Source: Shewanella litorisediminis (GTDB taxonomy: Bacteria > Pseudomonadota > Gammaproteobacteria > Enterobacterales > Shewanellaceae). From it: a stretch of 64,000 nucleotides of DNA. Positions 9,742-20,374 of this stretch are shown piece after piece (position 1 is the stretch's first letter; every line of letters starts with the position of its first letter). The position numbers and the translations under genes were made by a program. The notes beneath the pieces were generated by a model. It saw only the letters and a program-made list of their open reading frames with translations, ran no database searches and was not told the origin of the DNA. The DNA lies in NCBI RefSeq assembly GCF_016834455.1, contig NZ_CP069213.1:3511501-3575500 (forward strand), read 5' to 3'.

Positions 9742-10955
9742 TATTTAGTCAACCTCGCTGGAACTGGCTTGGTCTTCTCATTCTTGCTGTACACCCACAG
9801 GGCTACGAAGAAGCCAAAATAGGTGATGGTGAACACTTGAGCAGCAATGGTCAGCGCAGGGGTCGCAGGCACAGCACCGAGGTAACCCAGCACGATGAAG
9901 GACACAGAGAACTGAGCAATGTTCAACTTGTGGATGAAGCTTCTGTAACGGATAGATTTCACGTTACAGCGATCCAGCCAAGGCAGGATGAACAGTACGG
10001 CAATGGACAGACCCATCATGATCACACCACCCAGCTTGTGCGGAACCGCACGCAGGATTGCGTAGAAGGGTGTGAAGTACCATACAGGTGCAATGTGTTC
10101 AGGGGTCTTCATTGGGTTAGCGGCTTCGAAGTTAGGCTTCTCGAGGAAGTAACCACCACCTTCAGGCATGAAGAACAGCACGTAGCAGAACACAATCAGG
10201 AAGCCCGCCACGCCCATGATGTCTTTCACGGTGTAGTATGGGTGGAAAGGAATACCGTCAACGGGCCAGCCGTTTTCGTCCTTGTTCTTCTTGATTTCGA
10301 TACCGTCTGGGTTGTTCGAACCCACTTCGTGCAGGGCAATCAGGTGCAGGAACACCAGAACAACCAGCACCAGCGGCAGTGCAATAACGTGCAGGGCGAA
10401 GAAGCGGTTCAGGGTCGCGCCTGATACCACGTAGTCACCGCGGATCCACAGAGTCAGGTCATCACCGATAACAGGGATGGCACCAAACAGAGAGATAATT
10501 ACCTGTGCACCCCAGTATGACATCTGGCCCCATGGCAGCAGATAGCCCATGAAGGCTTCGGCCATCAGCACGAGGAAAATCAGCATACCGAACAGCCACA
10601 GCAGTTCACGTGGCTTCTGATATGAACCGTAGATCAGACCACGGAACATGTGCAGATACACCACCACGAAGAAGGCTGAGGCCCCGGTGGAGTGCATATA
10701 ACGCAGCAACCAGCCATATTCCACATCACGCATGATGTATTCAATGGAGGCAAAGGCACCTTCTGCGGTAGGTACGTAGTTCATGGTCAGCCAGATACCG
10801 GTGAGGATCTGGTTTACCAGCACCAACAGCGCCAGAGAACCGAAGAAGTACCAGAAGTTAAAGTTTTTCGGGGTCGCGTACTGACCAACGTGGCGATTAT
10901 AGGTCGCCGTCATCGGAATACGGGCATCAATCCAATCGATAATGTTCTTAACCAT
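9741..10955 (-). CDS. petB: cytochrome b subunit of the bc1 complex
   Basis: 404-aa integral membrane protein with eight predicted helices and the two heme b groups of the quinol oxidation and reduction sites. Recognisable motifs are the heme-ligand helix segments WLLRYMHSTGASAFFVVVYLHMFRGL and ATLNRFFALHVIALPLVLVVLVFLHLIALH (each quoted only by its ends: His in RYMHSTG and VVYLHMFRG; His in FFALHVIALP and FLHLIALHE). It also has GQMSYWGAQVI and the Qo-site PVWYF. It starts in a TAATG overlap with petA and ends in one with petC. Confidence 0.96.
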   Translation of the reverse strand: MVKNIIDWIDARIPMTATYNRHVGQYATPKNFNFWYFFGSLALLVLVNQILTGIWLTMNYVPTAEGAFASIEYIMRDVEYGWLLRYMHSTGASAFFVVVYLHMFRGLIYGSYQKPRELLWLFGMLIFLVLMAEAFMGYLLPWGQMSYWGAQVIISLFGAIPVIGDDLTLWIRGDYVVSGATLNRFFALHVIALPLVLVVLVFLHLIALHEVGSNNPDGIEIKKNKDENGWPVDGIPFHPYYTVKDIMGVAGFLIVFCYVLFFMPEGGGYFLEKPNFEAANPMKTPEHIAPVWYFTPFYAILRAVPHKLGGVIMMGLSIAVLFILPWLDRCNVKSIRYRSFIHKLNIAQFSVSFIVLGYLGAVPATPALTIAAQVFTITYFGFFVALWVYSKNEKTKPVPARLTK

Positions 10956-11545
10956 TATGCAGTCTCCCCGTCGACACCGATGATCACATTCGCATCGTCA
11001 AGATACTTGTGTGGAGGGATCACCAGGTTCAGTGGTGCAGGAACACCCTGAAATACGCGGCCGGCCATGTCAAACTTGGAGCCGTGGCAAGGACAGAAGA
11101 AGCCAGAGCTAACGCCTTCAACCTGTTCGCCAAATGAATCTGGCAGATAGGTAGGAGAACAGCCCAGGTGAGTACAAATACCTACGGCGATAAAGTACTC
11201 AGGCTTGATGGAACGTACGCCGTTTTTGGCATACTCGGGTTGCTGTAGTTCATCAGACGCAGGGTCGCGCAGCTGACCATCGAGCTCAGGAAGTTGCTTA
11301 AGAACGTCCTCGGTGCGGCGTACAACCCAAACGGGTTTGCCGCGCCACTCTACACGGATCAACTGGCCTTGTTCCAGCTTGCTGATATTAACTTCTACCG
11401 GCGCACCTGCAGCTTTCGCCTTGGCGCTCGGATTCCATGACTTGATAAAAGGAACCGCTACAGCGACGGCACCAGCACCGCCAACTACAGCGGTTGCGGC
11501 TGTCAGGAATCTGCGACGTCCGGAATCGACTGGCGCATTGCTCAT
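10955..11545 (-). CDS. petA: ubiquinol-cytochrome c reductase Rieske iron-sulfur subunit
   Basis: 196-aa membrane-anchored [2Fe-2S] protein. MSNAPVDSGRRRFLTAATA is a twin-arginine (RRRFL) signal followed by a hydrophobic anchor that is usually retained. Cluster ligands are in CTHLGC and CPCHGS near the C terminus. The start at 11545 is chosen because GGGAG lies 8 nt upstream; an ATG two codons earlier is too close to that site. It is the first gene of petABC. Confidence 0.95.
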   Translation of the reverse strand: MSNAPVDSGRRRFLTAATAVVGGAGAVAVAVPFIKSWNPSAKAKAAGAPVEVNISKLEQGQLIRVEWRGKPVWVVRRTEDVLKQLPELDGQLRDPASDELQQPEYAKNGVRSIKPEYFIAVGICTHLGCSPTYLPDSFGEQVEGVSSGFFCPCHGSKFDMAGRVFQGVPAPLNLVIPPHKYLDDANVIIGVDGETA

Positions 11546-11643
11546 CCACATATCTCCCAGCGGGGGTTGGAATTTTTTGTTTTTCAAGAAGTTGCCTTGA
11601 GATAGCGCATCCCGAAGCAAAATCAAAGTTTGAGGCGGGGCTC

Positions 11644-11678
11644 ATTATAGCCAAAAAGTGGAGGCGGATCATAGTCAA
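11644..11678 (-). promoter_or_regulatory. possible petABC promoter
   Basis: Reading leftward, a perfect TATAAT lies at 11644-11649, about 100 bp before petA. A TTGACT lies at 11673-11678, but the 23-bp spacing is too long for a standard sigma-70 promoter, so the -35 assignment is doubtful. The rest of the 325-bp gap between hflC and petA holds only the hflC terminator. Confidence 0.4.
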
Positions 11679-11823
11679 AAGACACAACTAAGTTGGGGAG
11701 ATAATGATTTTTTGATTTGAACCGGCTTAACTGAAACATAATGCCGCGCTCAGGACGAAGTAACCACAAACAAAATTGAAGCAACTCCCCGAGTAACCAT
11801 GGCTCCTGCAACGCAAATTTCAT

Positions 11824-11857
11824 AAAAAAAGCCCAACTATCGGAGTTGGGCTTTTTT
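11824..11857 (-). terminator. Rho-independent terminator of hflC
   Basis: GCCCAACT/AGTTGGGC hairpin with T-run on the minus strand (and a matching A-run), 15 bp after the hflC stop. It closes the mutL-hflC gene run. Confidence 0.9.
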
Positions 11858-11871
11858 GATACAGATGATGA

Positions 11872-12798
11872 TTATTTTGGTTTGGCTTCTTTCATATAAC
11901 GGAAGAATTCACTGTCCGGCTCCAAGACCATCATGTTGCCGCTGCCAGCGAAGCTCGCCTTATAGGCATCGAGGCTTCGAAGGAAGGCATAGAACTCGGG
12001 GTCCTTCTTGTAAGCGTCGGCATAAATCTTAGCCGCTATCGCATCACCATCACCGCGTATCACCTGGGCATTACGCTGGGCGTTGGAGAGACGCACCACC
12101 ACGTTGGCATCGGCGGTTGCACGAATTTTTTCGGCTTCCTCACGACCCTTGGCGCGATGCTCTTTGGCCACGGCCTGACGCTCGGCACGCATACGTTGGA
12201 AGATGGAAGAACTGACGTTGGTTGGCAGGTTTATCTGTTTCACCCGCACGTCGACCACTTCTATCCCCAGATCCTCGGCGCTCTTACGGACATTTTCCAG
12301 CGCGTTGCGCTGCAGCTCGTCACGACCGGAGCTTTCCTTGTCAAGGACTTCGCCGGCACGTACGCCTGACACAATTTCCTTAATGGTGCGCTGACCAAAT
12401 TCGGTACGCAGGTCACTGTTGATTTTACGCTGCAGCAGGGCTTCCGCATTGGACTTGATACCGCCGTTTGTCGACAGGTAGTACTTCTCAAAGTCATGAA
12501 TGCGCCACTTCACATAAGAATCCACCATCAGGTCTTTCTTCTCTGAAGTCACGAAACGGTCGGCTGCACCGTCCAGCGTTTGAACCCGGGCGTCGAGGTT
12601 ACGCACTGTATCGATGAAAGGCATCTTGAAGTGCAGACCTGGCTCGAACACCTTGGTACGCTCAACGCCATCAACGTTTTCTTTCACGATGGCGTTAAAG
12701 CGCGACACGATGGCACGCTCACCCTCGTTGACCACCATGAGAGACGAACTCATCACAGCAATCACCACCACCAGGATAACCAATAATAAACGACTCAT
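11872..12798 (-). CDS. hflC: FtsH protease modulator HflC
   Basis: 308-aa SPFH/prohibitin-family membrane protein. One N-terminal membrane segment (LLLVILVVVIAVMSSSLMVV) is followed by the SPFH domain (NEGERAIVSRF, FEPGLHFKMPFID, VQTLDG) and a coiled coil (about 190-250, RAERQAVAKEHRAKGREEAEKI). With HflK it forms the large periplasmic cage around FtsH and limits turnover of membrane substrates. It begins 3 bp after the hflK stop with a GGGAG ribosome site. It is somewhat shorter than the roughly 334-aa E. coli protein. Confidence 0.95.
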   Translation of the reverse strand: MSRLLLVILVVVIAVMSSSLMVVNEGERAIVSRFNAIVKENVDGVERTKVFEPGLHFKMPFIDTVRNLDARVQTLDGAADRFVTSEKKDLMVDSYVKWRIHDFEKYYLSTNGGIKSNAEALLQRKINSDLRTEFGQRTIKEIVSGVRAGEVLDKESSGRDELQRNALENVRKSAEDLGIEVVDVRVKQINLPTNVSSSIFQRMRAERQAVAKEHRAKGREEAEKIRATADANVVVRLSNAQRNAQVIRGDGDAIAAKIYADAYKKDPEFYAFLRSLDAYKASFAGSGNMMVLEPDSEFFRYMKEAKPK

Positions 12799-12801
12799 AA
12801 T

Positions 12802-13935
12802 TTACTCCCTCCCCTGGCGAACACGATCTTCACGGGAAGGACGGCCGCTTACCGGCAGTCCGGTATTACGATTCATGGCGCCGGTGTCCAGATGTGTAGT
12901 TGACGTGATGCCACTGTCGTCTGACGTTGATACGGCAGCAGGAGGAGTGATCATCTTATCCAGTGGCAAATACAAGAGGTTACCGTTGTTTTTGGCATCA
13001 ATAAGCACCTTGTTATTACCTGAAAGTACTTCTTCCATGGCTTCGATGTACATGCGCTGGCGGGTCACGTCCGGCGCTGCCTTGTATTCAGGCAACAGCT
13101 TTTCATAGCGGGCAACTGCACCCTGTGCCTGCTGAACGACCTGCTCTTTGTAGGCGCGGGCGTCTTCAGCAATGCGCTGTTCCTGACCACGGGCACGGGG
13201 TTCAACTTCACGCTGATAAGCTTCTGCTTCACGGATGAAGCGCTGCTCATCTTCCTGTGCGGCGATGGCATCATCGAAGGCGTCTTTCACTTCTTCCGGC
13301 GGACGGGCCGGCAGGAAGTTGACGTCCATGATGGTCAGACCCAGCTTGTAAGGCTCGATAATGCGCTCAAGCTCAGCCCAGGTATCGGTACGGATTTTGT
13401 CACGGCCAGTGGTAAGAATGTCATCCATCTTCGAGTGGCCAACCACGTAACGCAGCGCGCTGTCTGTGGCTTCACGCAAAGAAGAATTGGCATCCACGGC
13501 ACTGAACATGTACTGGTATGCGTCAGTCACCTTGTACTGTACCGCCAGTTCCACCAGCACCACGTTCTCATCGGACGTCAGAATGCTGCCGGAAGCCGGG
13601 ATGGTACGACGGGCTTCCACATCGACCGGATACACTTCATCAATAAAGGTAGCTTTCCAGCGCAGACCGGGGCCGACTTCACCTATGTATTCACCAAAGC
13701 GCAGATGGACACCGCGCTCTGCGGTTTTGATGGTGTAAAAACCGGAGAGGAACCATACAGCAGCACCAAGCGCGAGAATTAACCCCAGGCCACCAAAGCC
13801 GAGGCCATTGCCCTTGCCGCCAAAACGTTTGGAAATATTGCGAAAGACTTCGTCCAGATCCGGCGGCCCTTTATCGTTGCCGCCTTTGTTTCCCCAAGGG
13901 TCCTGCCCCTTGTTACCGGGCTCGTTCCAAGCCAT
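12802..13935 (-). CDS. hflK: FtsH protease modulator HflK
   Basis: 377-aa partner of HflC. It has a glycine/proline-rich cytoplasmic N terminus (MAWNEPGNKGQDPWGNKGGN), a membrane segment at about 50-70 (LGLILALGAAVWFLSGFYTI), the SPFH domain (ERGVHLRFGEYIGEVGPGL), a coiled coil rich in Ala, Arg and Glu (residues about 235-300) and a disordered C-terminal tail. Start ATG 13935 follows GGAG. It lies between hflX and hflC in the conserved order. Confidence 0.96.
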   Translation of the reverse strand: MAWNEPGNKGQDPWGNKGGNDKGPPDLDEVFRNISKRFGGKGNGLGFGGLGLILALGAAVWFLSGFYTIKTAERGVHLRFGEYIGEVGPGLRWKATFIDEVYPVDVEARRTIPASGSILTSDENVVLVELAVQYKVTDAYQYMFSAVDANSSLREATDSALRYVVGHSKMDDILTTGRDKIRTDTWAELERIIEPYKLGLTIMDVNFLPARPPEEVKDAFDDAIAAQEDEQRFIREAEAYQREVEPRARGQEQRIAEDARAYKEQVVQQAQGAVARYEKLLPEYKAAPDVTRQRMYIEAMEEVLSGNNKVLIDAKNNGNLLYLPLDKMITPPAAVSTSDDSGITSTTHLDTGAMNRNTGLPVSGRPSREDRVRQGRE

Positions 13936-13966
13936 TTAATACTCCATAAGTGGATGATATTAATAG

Positions 13967-15274
13967 TTAACAAACTACCCTATCAGTCGCTGTATCGACA
14001 ATAAAGGTTTCCAACTCACCTTGACTCTGTTTAGCCAGCCTGCGCCAATCGGCATCAGGCAAACGAACAGACAAGATACAGTTCCCCAGATCGTCATACT
14101 CTTTCTGCTGTATCGCATCCAGTCGATAAAACTGGCCAAGATAATGCCCGGCGGTTGCCGGGATTTTCAGGGTTAACTCGGCAATCACATTGCCAACCAA
14201 CTCCTGAACTGCTTGCCTGAGCAAATCCAACCCTTGGTTTTGCTGGGCAGACAACCAGACCCGGAAAGGCTTTCCGGTATCATCCCGATCGATGGCAGGT
14301 TTAACGCCTTCAACCAGGTCAATCTTGTTGCACACGATGAGTTGAGGTATCTCATCGGCTTCAATTTCCTTCAGCACGGCCTGCACTTGCTCGATATTGT
14401 CGCGCATCTTTTCATCAGCACAATCAATAACATGCAACAGAAGATCTGCTTCGCGGGTCTCCTGCAATGTGGCCTTGAAGGCGGCAACCAGGTCATGTGG
14501 AAGGTGTCGGATGAATCCTACTGTGTCTGCGAGAATCGCGGCACCGTCAGGCAACTCGAGTTTTCGCAGCGTAGGATCCAGAGTCGCAAACAGCTGATCG
14601 GCGGCATACACCTCAGCGCTCGTCAACGCATTGAACAGGGTGGATTTTCCTGCGTTGGTATAACCAACCAGAGAAACCGCTGCCATGTCGCTGCGTTGCC
14701 TTGCCCTGCGGCTTTGCTCCCGCTGTTTGTCTACCTTCTCCAGACGGCGGTTAATGTTTTTGATCCGTCCCCGCAACAAGCGGCGGTCGGTTTCCAACTG
14801 GGTCTCACCGGGGCCACGAAGACCAATACCGCCCTTCTGGCGTTCGAGGTGAGTCCAGCCCCGCACGAGGCGCGTTGACATGTGGCGCAATTGCGCTAGC
14901 TCCACTTGCAACTTACCTTCGTGTGTCCTGGCACGTTGAGCGAAAATATCCAGAATCAAGGTTGTCCTGTCGAGTACCCGACAACGACAAAGATGTTCCA
15001 GATTTCGCTCCTGAGCCGGACTCAGGGCATGGTTAAAAATCACTACATTTGCATCGGTCGCGGCCACCATGGCAGCCAGCTCTTCAGCCTTGCCTGTACC
15101 CACAAAAAACTTGCGGTCAGGCGCGCGACGGCTTCCTGTAATTACACCAACGGAGCGTGCACCCGCCGATTCCACCAATAACTGCAATTCGGCGAGATCT
15201 TCCCGACTGCCTTCGTCGGTAAAATCGATATGGACAAGAACCGCTGTTTCTCCCGCCTCATAACGATCAAACAA
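13967..15274 (-). CDS. hflX: ribosome-associated GTPase HflX
   Basis: 435-aa GTPase of the Obg-HflX superfamily that binds the 50S subunit and splits or rescues stalled ribosomes, notably under heat stress. It has the N-terminal HflX domain (GTGKAEEL, ATDANVVIFNHALSPAQERN), a glycine-rich GIGLRGPGETQLETDRR linker, then G1 GYTNAGKST, G3 DTVGF and G4 NKID. The start appears to be TTG at 15274, with AGAGG about 9 nt upstream. It follows hfq, 32 bp away. Confidence 0.96.
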   Translation of the reverse strand: MFDRYEAGETAVLVHIDFTDEGSREDLAELQLLVESAGARSVGVITGSRRAPDRKFFVGTGKAEELAAMVAATDANVVIFNHALSPAQERNLEHLCRCRVLDRTTLILDIFAQRARTHEGKLQVELAQLRHMSTRLVRGWTHLERQKGGIGLRGPGETQLETDRRLLRGRIKNINRRLEKVDKQREQSRRARQRSDMAAVSLVGYTNAGKSTLFNALTSAEVYAADQLFATLDPTLRKLELPDGAAILADTVGFIRHLPHDLVAAFKATLQETREADLLLHVIDCADEKMRDNIEQVQAVLKEIEADEIPQLIVCNKIDLVEGVKPAIDRDDTGKPFRVWLSAQQNQGLDLLRQAVQELVGNVIAELTLKIPATAGHYLGQFYRLDAIQQKEYDDLGNCILSVRLPDADWRRLAKQSQGELETFIVDTATDRVVC

Positions 15275-15306
15275 GAAGCAAACCTCTCAAAAATAGACGT
15301 CCGGAA

Positions 15307-15579
15307 TTACTGTTCGCCGGCACTGTCGTCTTGTTGGGCATTGTAGTTGCTGCCACCCTGATGACTGCCCACGTTGAATGGACGGGATGGAACAACGGTA
15401 GAAATGGCGTGCTTGTAAACCATCTGGCTTACAGTGTTTTTCAGCAGGATCACGAACTGGTCAAAAGACTCAACCTGTCCCTGAAGCTTGATGCCGTTAA
15501 CCAAATAAATAGAAACGGGAACACGCTCACGGCGCAGTGCGTTCAAAAATGGGTCTTGTAAAGATTGCCCCTTAGCCAT
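15307..15579 (-). CDS. hfq: RNA chaperone Hfq
   Basis: 90-aa Sm-like protein that pairs small RNAs with mRNAs. The Sm1 segment is [19 protein letters not shown] and the Sm2 motif is [10 protein letters not shown]. The short C-terminal tail ([18 protein letters not shown]) is acidic and disordered. ATG 15579 follows AAGGAAA. It is placed between miaA and hflX as in E. coli, where internal promoters drive it; no promoter was assigned here. Confidence 0.98.
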   Translation of the reverse strand: MAKGQSLQDPFLNALRRERVPVSIYLVNGIKLQGQVESFDQFVILLKNTVSQMVYKHAISTVVPSRPFNVGSHQGGSNYNAQQDDSAGEQ

Positions 15580-15662
15580 TTGTTATTTCCTTTTTAAATT
15601 ATAAAAGTCCAATGCAAACGTTTTCTGTTTGAATTGAGTAGTATACAGCAAAAGCAGATTCA

Positions 15663-16601
15663 CTACCGGGATTGCTGCACAAGTTTGTCTAAATTCCCTT
15701 CATCGCCGCTGGCCAGCCAGTGTAACTCAGGCCATCCCCGCAACCATGTTAATTGACGCTTTGCCAATTGCCTAGTGGCGGCCACAGCTTTTTCGACCAT
15801 GGTAGCATGGTCAAATTCACCATCCAGATACTGCCATGCCTGTCGGTAACCGACGCAGCGCATTGATGGCAGCTCAAGGTGCAGATCCCCGCGAGCCTTC
15901 AGAGTTTCCACTTCGTCGATAAAGCCTTCGGCGAGCATCTGCTGAAATCGTTTGGCAATAAGACCGTGCAGCACGGCTCTGTCTTGCGGTGCAATGGCAA
16001 ACTGCACCATCTGGTAAGGCAAAGACTCGGCTTTAATTTTAGTCAGCTCTGTCAGTGTCTTGCCACTTATCCGGTATACCTCAATAGCCCGCGATAAACG
16101 CTGTGGATCATTGGGATGAATGCGCTCGGCCGAGACCGGGTCTATTTGCCGCAGTTCGTCGTGGAGCGCCTGCCATCCTTTTGCCTCAACGTCGGCGGCA
16201 ATCCCGGCCCTCACGGCTTCATCGGCACTGGGCAATGGTGACAAGCCATCGAGCAAGGTCTTGAAATACATCATGGTCCCACCAACGAGCAGTGGGGTTT
16301 TACCACGGGACAGCGTCTCTTCAATTTCTCTGACAGCATCGGCTCTGAAATCTGCCGCCGAGTAGCTCTCAAGCGGGTCGAGGATATCTATCAGTTTATG
16401 GGGGGCCCGTGCCAACTCCGACGCGGTGGGTTTGGCGGTCCCTATATCCATGCCCCGGTATATCAACGCCGAGTCGACTGAAATAATCTCACAGTTGTGG
16501 TGTTCAGCCATATCCAGCGCCAGCGCCGTCTTTCCTGAAGCCGTCGGCCCCATCAAAAACAGCACCTTGGGCAAGGAACTTGTGTCAGTGTTTATGTTCA
16601 T
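15663..16601 (-). CDS. miaA: tRNA dimethylallyltransferase MiaA
   Basis: 312-aa enzyme that adds the isopentenyl group to A37 of tRNAs reading UNN codons. The P-loop is [12 protein letters not shown] near the N terminus; [16 protein letters not shown] and the C-terminal [11 protein letters not shown] are family signatures. The start at 16601 ([20 protein letters not shown]) overlaps the 3' end of mutL by 17 bp; a longer in-frame start at 16634 is less likely. Confidence 0.96.
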   Translation of the reverse strand: MNINTDTSSLPKVLFLMGPTASGKTALALDMAEHHNCEIISVDSALIYRGMDIGTAKPTASELARAPHKLIDILDPLESYSAADFRADAVREIEETLSRGKTPLLVGGTMMYFKTLLDGLSPLPSADEAVRAGIAADVEAKGWQALHDELRQIDPVSAERIHPNDPQRLSRAIEVYRISGKTLTELTKIKAESLPYQMVQFAIAPQDRAVLHGLIAKRFQQMLAEGFIDEVETLKARGDLHLELPSMRCVGYRQAWQYLDGEFDHATMVEKAVAATRQLAKRQLTWLRGWPELHWLASGDEGNLDKLVQQSR

Positions 16602-18528
16602 CAAGCCATGTCTGCCAAGGCAACTCCCTGGCACTCTCTAAAATCTTATTACGCTCAGTCGCCTCGAGCGACTGAATACGCTGCCACACCTTGGGGGCGG
16701 CATCAAAACCGGTCACCTGCTGCGCCAGCCAGTGACACAGGGCTTCGTCGGCCGGCGTTTCAAGCTTAATCCATTCCAGAAACTCGGGAATGAGCTTCGC
16801 AAGCTGGCTGTCCCTCAAATATGGGGGCACTTTTTTGATTATCAACTGCTGATATCGAATTGTCAGTTCAAGGCCAAGACGCCTGAGCAGCGCGTCCCGC
16901 TCAGCCAATATCGTCATCCAGTCCGGTTCGGCAGAAACAGCCACCGGCATCAGTAAGGGTTGCCCCACGAGCCCCGTTGGCAGCTTGGAAAATATTTCCT
17001 GTCTGACGAGGGCCTTGGCAGCCTCACTAATGGACAACAGACGAAGATGCTCATCCTGTGCCAATACCCAATACCGGCTCGCCAGCAAGGGAGGCATGGG
17101 GAGAATAGCCTGAGTATTGCCACTTTGACTCGCCACCTCGGGGGTATGCATCAACTCGGCATAATACTGCGCTGCCTGACGCTGTTGCCCGGATAATTGG
17201 TCGCGAACATAACGCTGTCCCTGCCCGGCGCCTGCGGCATTGCCGCCCAGGCGTTCAGCCGGTGACGCACTTTCAGAGCGGCCATAGCCAACGTGGGATG
17301 ATGTGCCATGGATACGACCATCATCAGAGATTCTGGCGTCAGATGACTGTGCACCTGACCAGACATTGGCAGACTGGCGGGCGTCATACTGGGTATCTGC
17401 TACCCGACTATGGCCTGCCGCTCCCTCGTGGGCGTTGGCGCTGTCAAAGGCGGAAAGTGTGTATCCTGCAACCTGTTCTTTCACCGCGGCCGCTGGCGCA
17501 TGGGGCTTGGCCGCATCCACGGCCAATGGCAAGTCTTGCATCTGACGTAATGCCGATTGCAGCACCTGCAAAATAAAGTCATGCACATATCGGGCTTGGT
17601 GAAAACGCACCTCGTGTTTAGCCGGGTGCACATTGACATCCACCTGATGGGGATCCAGCGTCAAACTCAGTACGAAGGCGGGTTGCTCGAAGGTACCCAG
17701 CTCACCGAAGGCCTGCCGCACCGCATGATTCACCAATCGGTCCCGAATCAGGCGGCCATTCACATAAAAGTAGTGACAATCGACCAGTTCGCAGAGCGCC
17801 GGTGACTGCAGATAGCCGCTCAGACGCATACCATCGTGCTGACAGTCCACCTTGATGGCGCTGTCGGCAAATGCCCTGCCAGCCACCTGGGCGAGTCGCT
17901 GCAGATACTGAGCATCAGTCACGGCCCCCCGATACTGACGCACGGGCTTACCGTTGTGACTCAGGGAAAAATGCACGTCAGAGCGTACCAGCGCAATACG
18001 CTTGAGCCACTCATCAATATGGGTGAATTCAGTTTTATCACTCTTGAGAAATCGCCGCCGTGCCGGAGTATTAAAAAAGAGATCGGCCACTTCAATGGTG
18101 GTGCCTACAGGGTGGGCCGCAGGCATCACCTTAATGGCCACCTCTGAGCCCTCGGCGTAGGCCTGCCAGGCTTCTGACTGCTCGGCGGTACGCGACGTCA
18201 GCGTCAGTCGTGATACAGAACTGATACTCGCCAATGCTTCGCCGCGAAAGCCAAAACTCAGAATGGCTTCGAGATCTTCGAGGGTTTGCACCTTGGAGGT
18301 GGCGTGCCGGGCCAATGCCAGCGCCAACTCGCCTTTCGGAATGCCGCCCCCATTGTCGCGAATACGGATAAGCTTGCTGCCGCCCTTATCGATATCGATA
18401 TCGACCCGGGTAGCACCTGCATCCAAACTGTTTTCCACCAGCTCTTTTATGACCGAGGCTGGGCGCTCTACCACCTCGCCGGCCGCAATCTGGTTTGCCA
18501 ACTGAGGTGGCAATACCTGAATTGCCAT
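16585..18528 (-). CDS. mutL: DNA mismatch repair protein MutL
   Basis: 647-aa GHKL ATPase that links MutS mismatch recognition to strand incision. The ATP-binding motifs are [31 protein letters not shown] and [10 protein letters not shown]. The C-terminal dimerisation domain (about 450-647) lacks the DQHA(x)2E(x)4E endonuclease signature, consistent with a MutH-dependent system as in enterics. The middle linker (about 340-450) is low-complexity and rich in Ala, Ser and Gly. Start ATG 18528 follows AAGGA. It begins 14 bp after amiB. Confidence 0.96.
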   Translation of the reverse strand: MAIQVLPPQLANQIAAGEVVERPASVIKELVENSLDAGATRVDIDIDKGGSKLIRIRDNGGGIPKGELALALARHATSKVQTLEDLEAILSFGFRGEALASISSVSRLTLTSRTAEQSEAWQAYAEGSEVAIKVMPAAHPVGTTIEVADLFFNTPARRRFLKSDKTEFTHIDEWLKRIALVRSDVHFSLSHNGKPVRQYRGAVTDAQYLQRLAQVAGRAFADSAIKVDCQHDGMRLSGYLQSPALCELVDCHYFYVNGRLIRDRLVNHAVRQAFGELGTFEQPAFVLSLTLDPHQVDVNVHPAKHEVRFHQARYVHDFILQVLQSALRQMQDLPLAVDAAKPHAPAAAVKEQVAGYTLSAFDSANAHEGAAGHSRVADTQYDARQSANVWSGAQSSDARISDDGRIHGTSSHVGYGRSESASPAERLGGNAAGAGQGQRYVRDQLSGQQRQAAQYYAELMHTPEVASQSGNTQAILPMPPLLASRYWVLAQDEHLRLLSISEAAKALVRQEIFSKLPTGLVGQPLLMPVAVSAEPDWMTILAERDALLRRLGLELTIRYQQLIIKKVPPYLRDSQLAKLIPEFLEWIKLETPADEALCHWLAQQVTGFDAAPKVWQRIQSLEATERNKILESARELPWQTWLDEHKH

Positions 18529-18542
18529 GGGGTATTCCTTGT

Positions 18543-19850
18543 TTATCCTTTGGGGATCACCAGCTTCTGGCCGACGCGCAGCGTGTCGGACTTAAGGTTA
18601 TTGGCCTGTTTGAGGCTGGTGACAGAAATGCCATATTGGGCCGCAATAACCGACAAAGATTCACCGCGACTTACCTTATGCTGACCATTGGAACGGCTGG
18701 CGATAAGTGAGTCGCTGGGAGGATTGGTTTCAAAATACCTCAGCACCCCTGTGTGGATTGCTTTGGCGAGGCGTTCCTGATGAGCTCCACTCTTAAGCAG
18801 ACTTTCCTCTTTGGGATTGGAGATAAAGCCCGTCTCCACCAGAATGGATGGAATATCAGGAGACTTCAACGCAGCCAAGCTTGCCGATTCAGGCAGGTTT
18901 TTGTGCAGGACAGTCACCTTGCCCAGCTCTTTGAGCACATCACCTGCAATGCTGTGGCTGATAGCCATGGATCTGTCCATGGACATATCAAGCAAGGTCA
19001 TGGCCAGATACTGTTCGTTATCGGCGTTCTGAATAATTTCACCGGCGCCACCCAAAAGCTCAGAGTGTTTTTCTTTCTGTTCCAGCCAGCGACCGATTTC
19101 ACTGTTGGCACGGCGCATGGACAGCACCCACACTGAGGCACCACGAGGATTGGGTGAGGTAAACGCGTCGGCGTGAATAGACACCAGCAGATCGGCACGG
19201 TGTTTTCGCGCCAGCTCCGAGCGCTTGTTCGGATGAATGTAGTAATCACCGGTGCGGGTTAATACCGCTTTCATACCCGGGGTGGCATCTATCTTGGCCT
19301 GCACCCGCTTGGCGATTTCAAAGGCAATTTTTTTCTCATACAGACCTGATGGGCCAATAGACCCCGGGTCATCCCCACCGTGTCCGGCGTCGATGGCGAC
19401 AATAATGTCACGCAGCGACGATGGCGGCGCAACTATCGTTTTGCTTTCGCTAGATTTTTCCTCAAGATCCACCACCAGACGATTGCCATAGGGAGCCGTT
19501 GGCGGCAGCGAAAACAGGTTGGCATTCACCGGCCGGTTAAGGTCGACAACCAGTCGCAGAATACCCTTCGCCGGAGGCTTACTCAGGCGTACCCGTTTGA
19601 CCAATTTGGAGTTATTGGCGATTTTATCGAGCGCGACCCTGGACTGGGTATCACTTAAGTCCAGTACCAGTCGGTCTGGGCCAACCAGTGTTGAATGGGT
19701 GTAATTGGGCTTGGCAGTGAGATCAAACACGACCCGGGTCGATTCCGGGGCGGCCCAAATCCTCACGCCATCCAGCTGATTCGCAGCTAAAGTGCCGACG
19801 GAAAACAGCAGGGTTAAAACGAAAAAAAGTCTGCTTATTATTCTATTCAT
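18543..19850 (-). CDS. amiB: N-acetylmuramoyl-L-alanine amidase AmiB
   Basis: 435-aa periplasmic zinc amidase that cuts septal peptidoglycan for daughter-cell separation. It has a signal peptide (residues 1-22), an AMIN domain (about 25-125), an Amidase_3 catalytic domain (about 135-365) with [24 protein letters not shown] and the catalytic Glu in VETGFISN, and one C-terminal LysM domain ([20 protein letters not shown]). Its ATG overlaps the tsaE stop by 4 bp (ATGA). The amiB-mutL link is conserved in enterics. Confidence 0.95.
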   Translation of the reverse strand: MNRIISRLFFVLTLLFSVGTLAANQLDGVRIWAAPESTRVVFDLTAKPNYTHSTLVGPDRLVLDLSDTQSRVALDKIANNSKLVKRVRLSKPPAKGILRLVVDLNRPVNANLFSLPPTAPYGNRLVVDLEEKSSESKTIVAPPSSLRDIIVAIDAGHGGDDPGSIGPSGLYEKKIAFEIAKRVQAKIDATPGMKAVLTRTGDYYIHPNKRSELARKHRADLLVSIHADAFTSPNPRGASVWVLSMRRANSEIGRWLEQKEKHSELLGGAGEIIQNADNEQYLAMTLLDMSMDRSMAISHSIAGDVLKELGKVTVLHKNLPESASLAALKSPDIPSILVETGFISNPKEESLLKSGAHQERLAKAIHTGVLRYFETNPPSDSLIASRSNGQHKVSRGESLSVIAAQYGISVTSLKQANNLKSDTLRVGQKLVIPKG

Positions 19851-20308
19851 TCGCTGAGATTTTCTATCACTGCTCTTCCGGCTGCTGAACCAGCCTGGAT
19901 ACTGAGCTCTCGTCCAGTGCCCGCATAAACCAAATGCAGATGTAAGTCGGCTTCAGGCAATAAGCCGAATCCCCTGTCAGGCCACTCTACTATACAAAGA
20001 CTTTTGTCGGAAAAATAATCTCTGATCCCCATAAATTCCAACTCTTCGGGGTCAGCCAGACGATAAAGGTCAAAATGATAAATTTCGACATTCTCAAGCT
20101 CGTAAGGTTCCACCAGGGTATAAGTTGGACTTTTAACCGCGCCCTGGTGACCCAGCGCCTGAATAAGGCCGCGACTGAGCGTCGTCTTGCCTGCACCCAG
20201 TTCGCCGGTGAGGTAAAGCGTTAATGGGGGATGGATATATTTTGCGAGTGTTTGACCGATAGCAATGGTTTGCTCGTCAGTCTCGAGAAAAATCTTAACG
20301 TCTGTCAT
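19847..20308 (-). CDS. tsaE: tRNA threonylcarbamoyladenosine biosynthesis protein TsaE
   Basis: 153-aa ATPase needed with TsaB, TsaC and TsaD to make t6A37 in tRNAs reading ANN codons. Walker A is GELGAGKTTLSRG; SPTYTLVEPYE and YHFDLYRL are family motifs. The start MTDVKIFLETDEQT at 20308 is preferred; an in-frame ATG at 20356 would add 16 unconserved residues and come within 18 bp of the nnrE stop. It is coupled to amiB by a 4-bp overlap. Confidence 0.94.
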   Translation of the reverse strand: MTDVKIFLETDEQTIAIGQTLAKYIHPPLTLYLTGELGAGKTTLSRGLIQALGHQGAVKSPTYTLVEPYELENVEIYHFDLYRLADPEELEFMGIRDYFSDKSLCIVEWPDRGFGLLPEADLHLHLVYAGTGRELSIQAGSAAGRAVIENLSE

Positions 20309-20374
20309 CTCGGCTCTTGAATAGTCAGCAACAGCGCCAACACCCTTTGCTGGCACTGGCTATATCAATGTTGC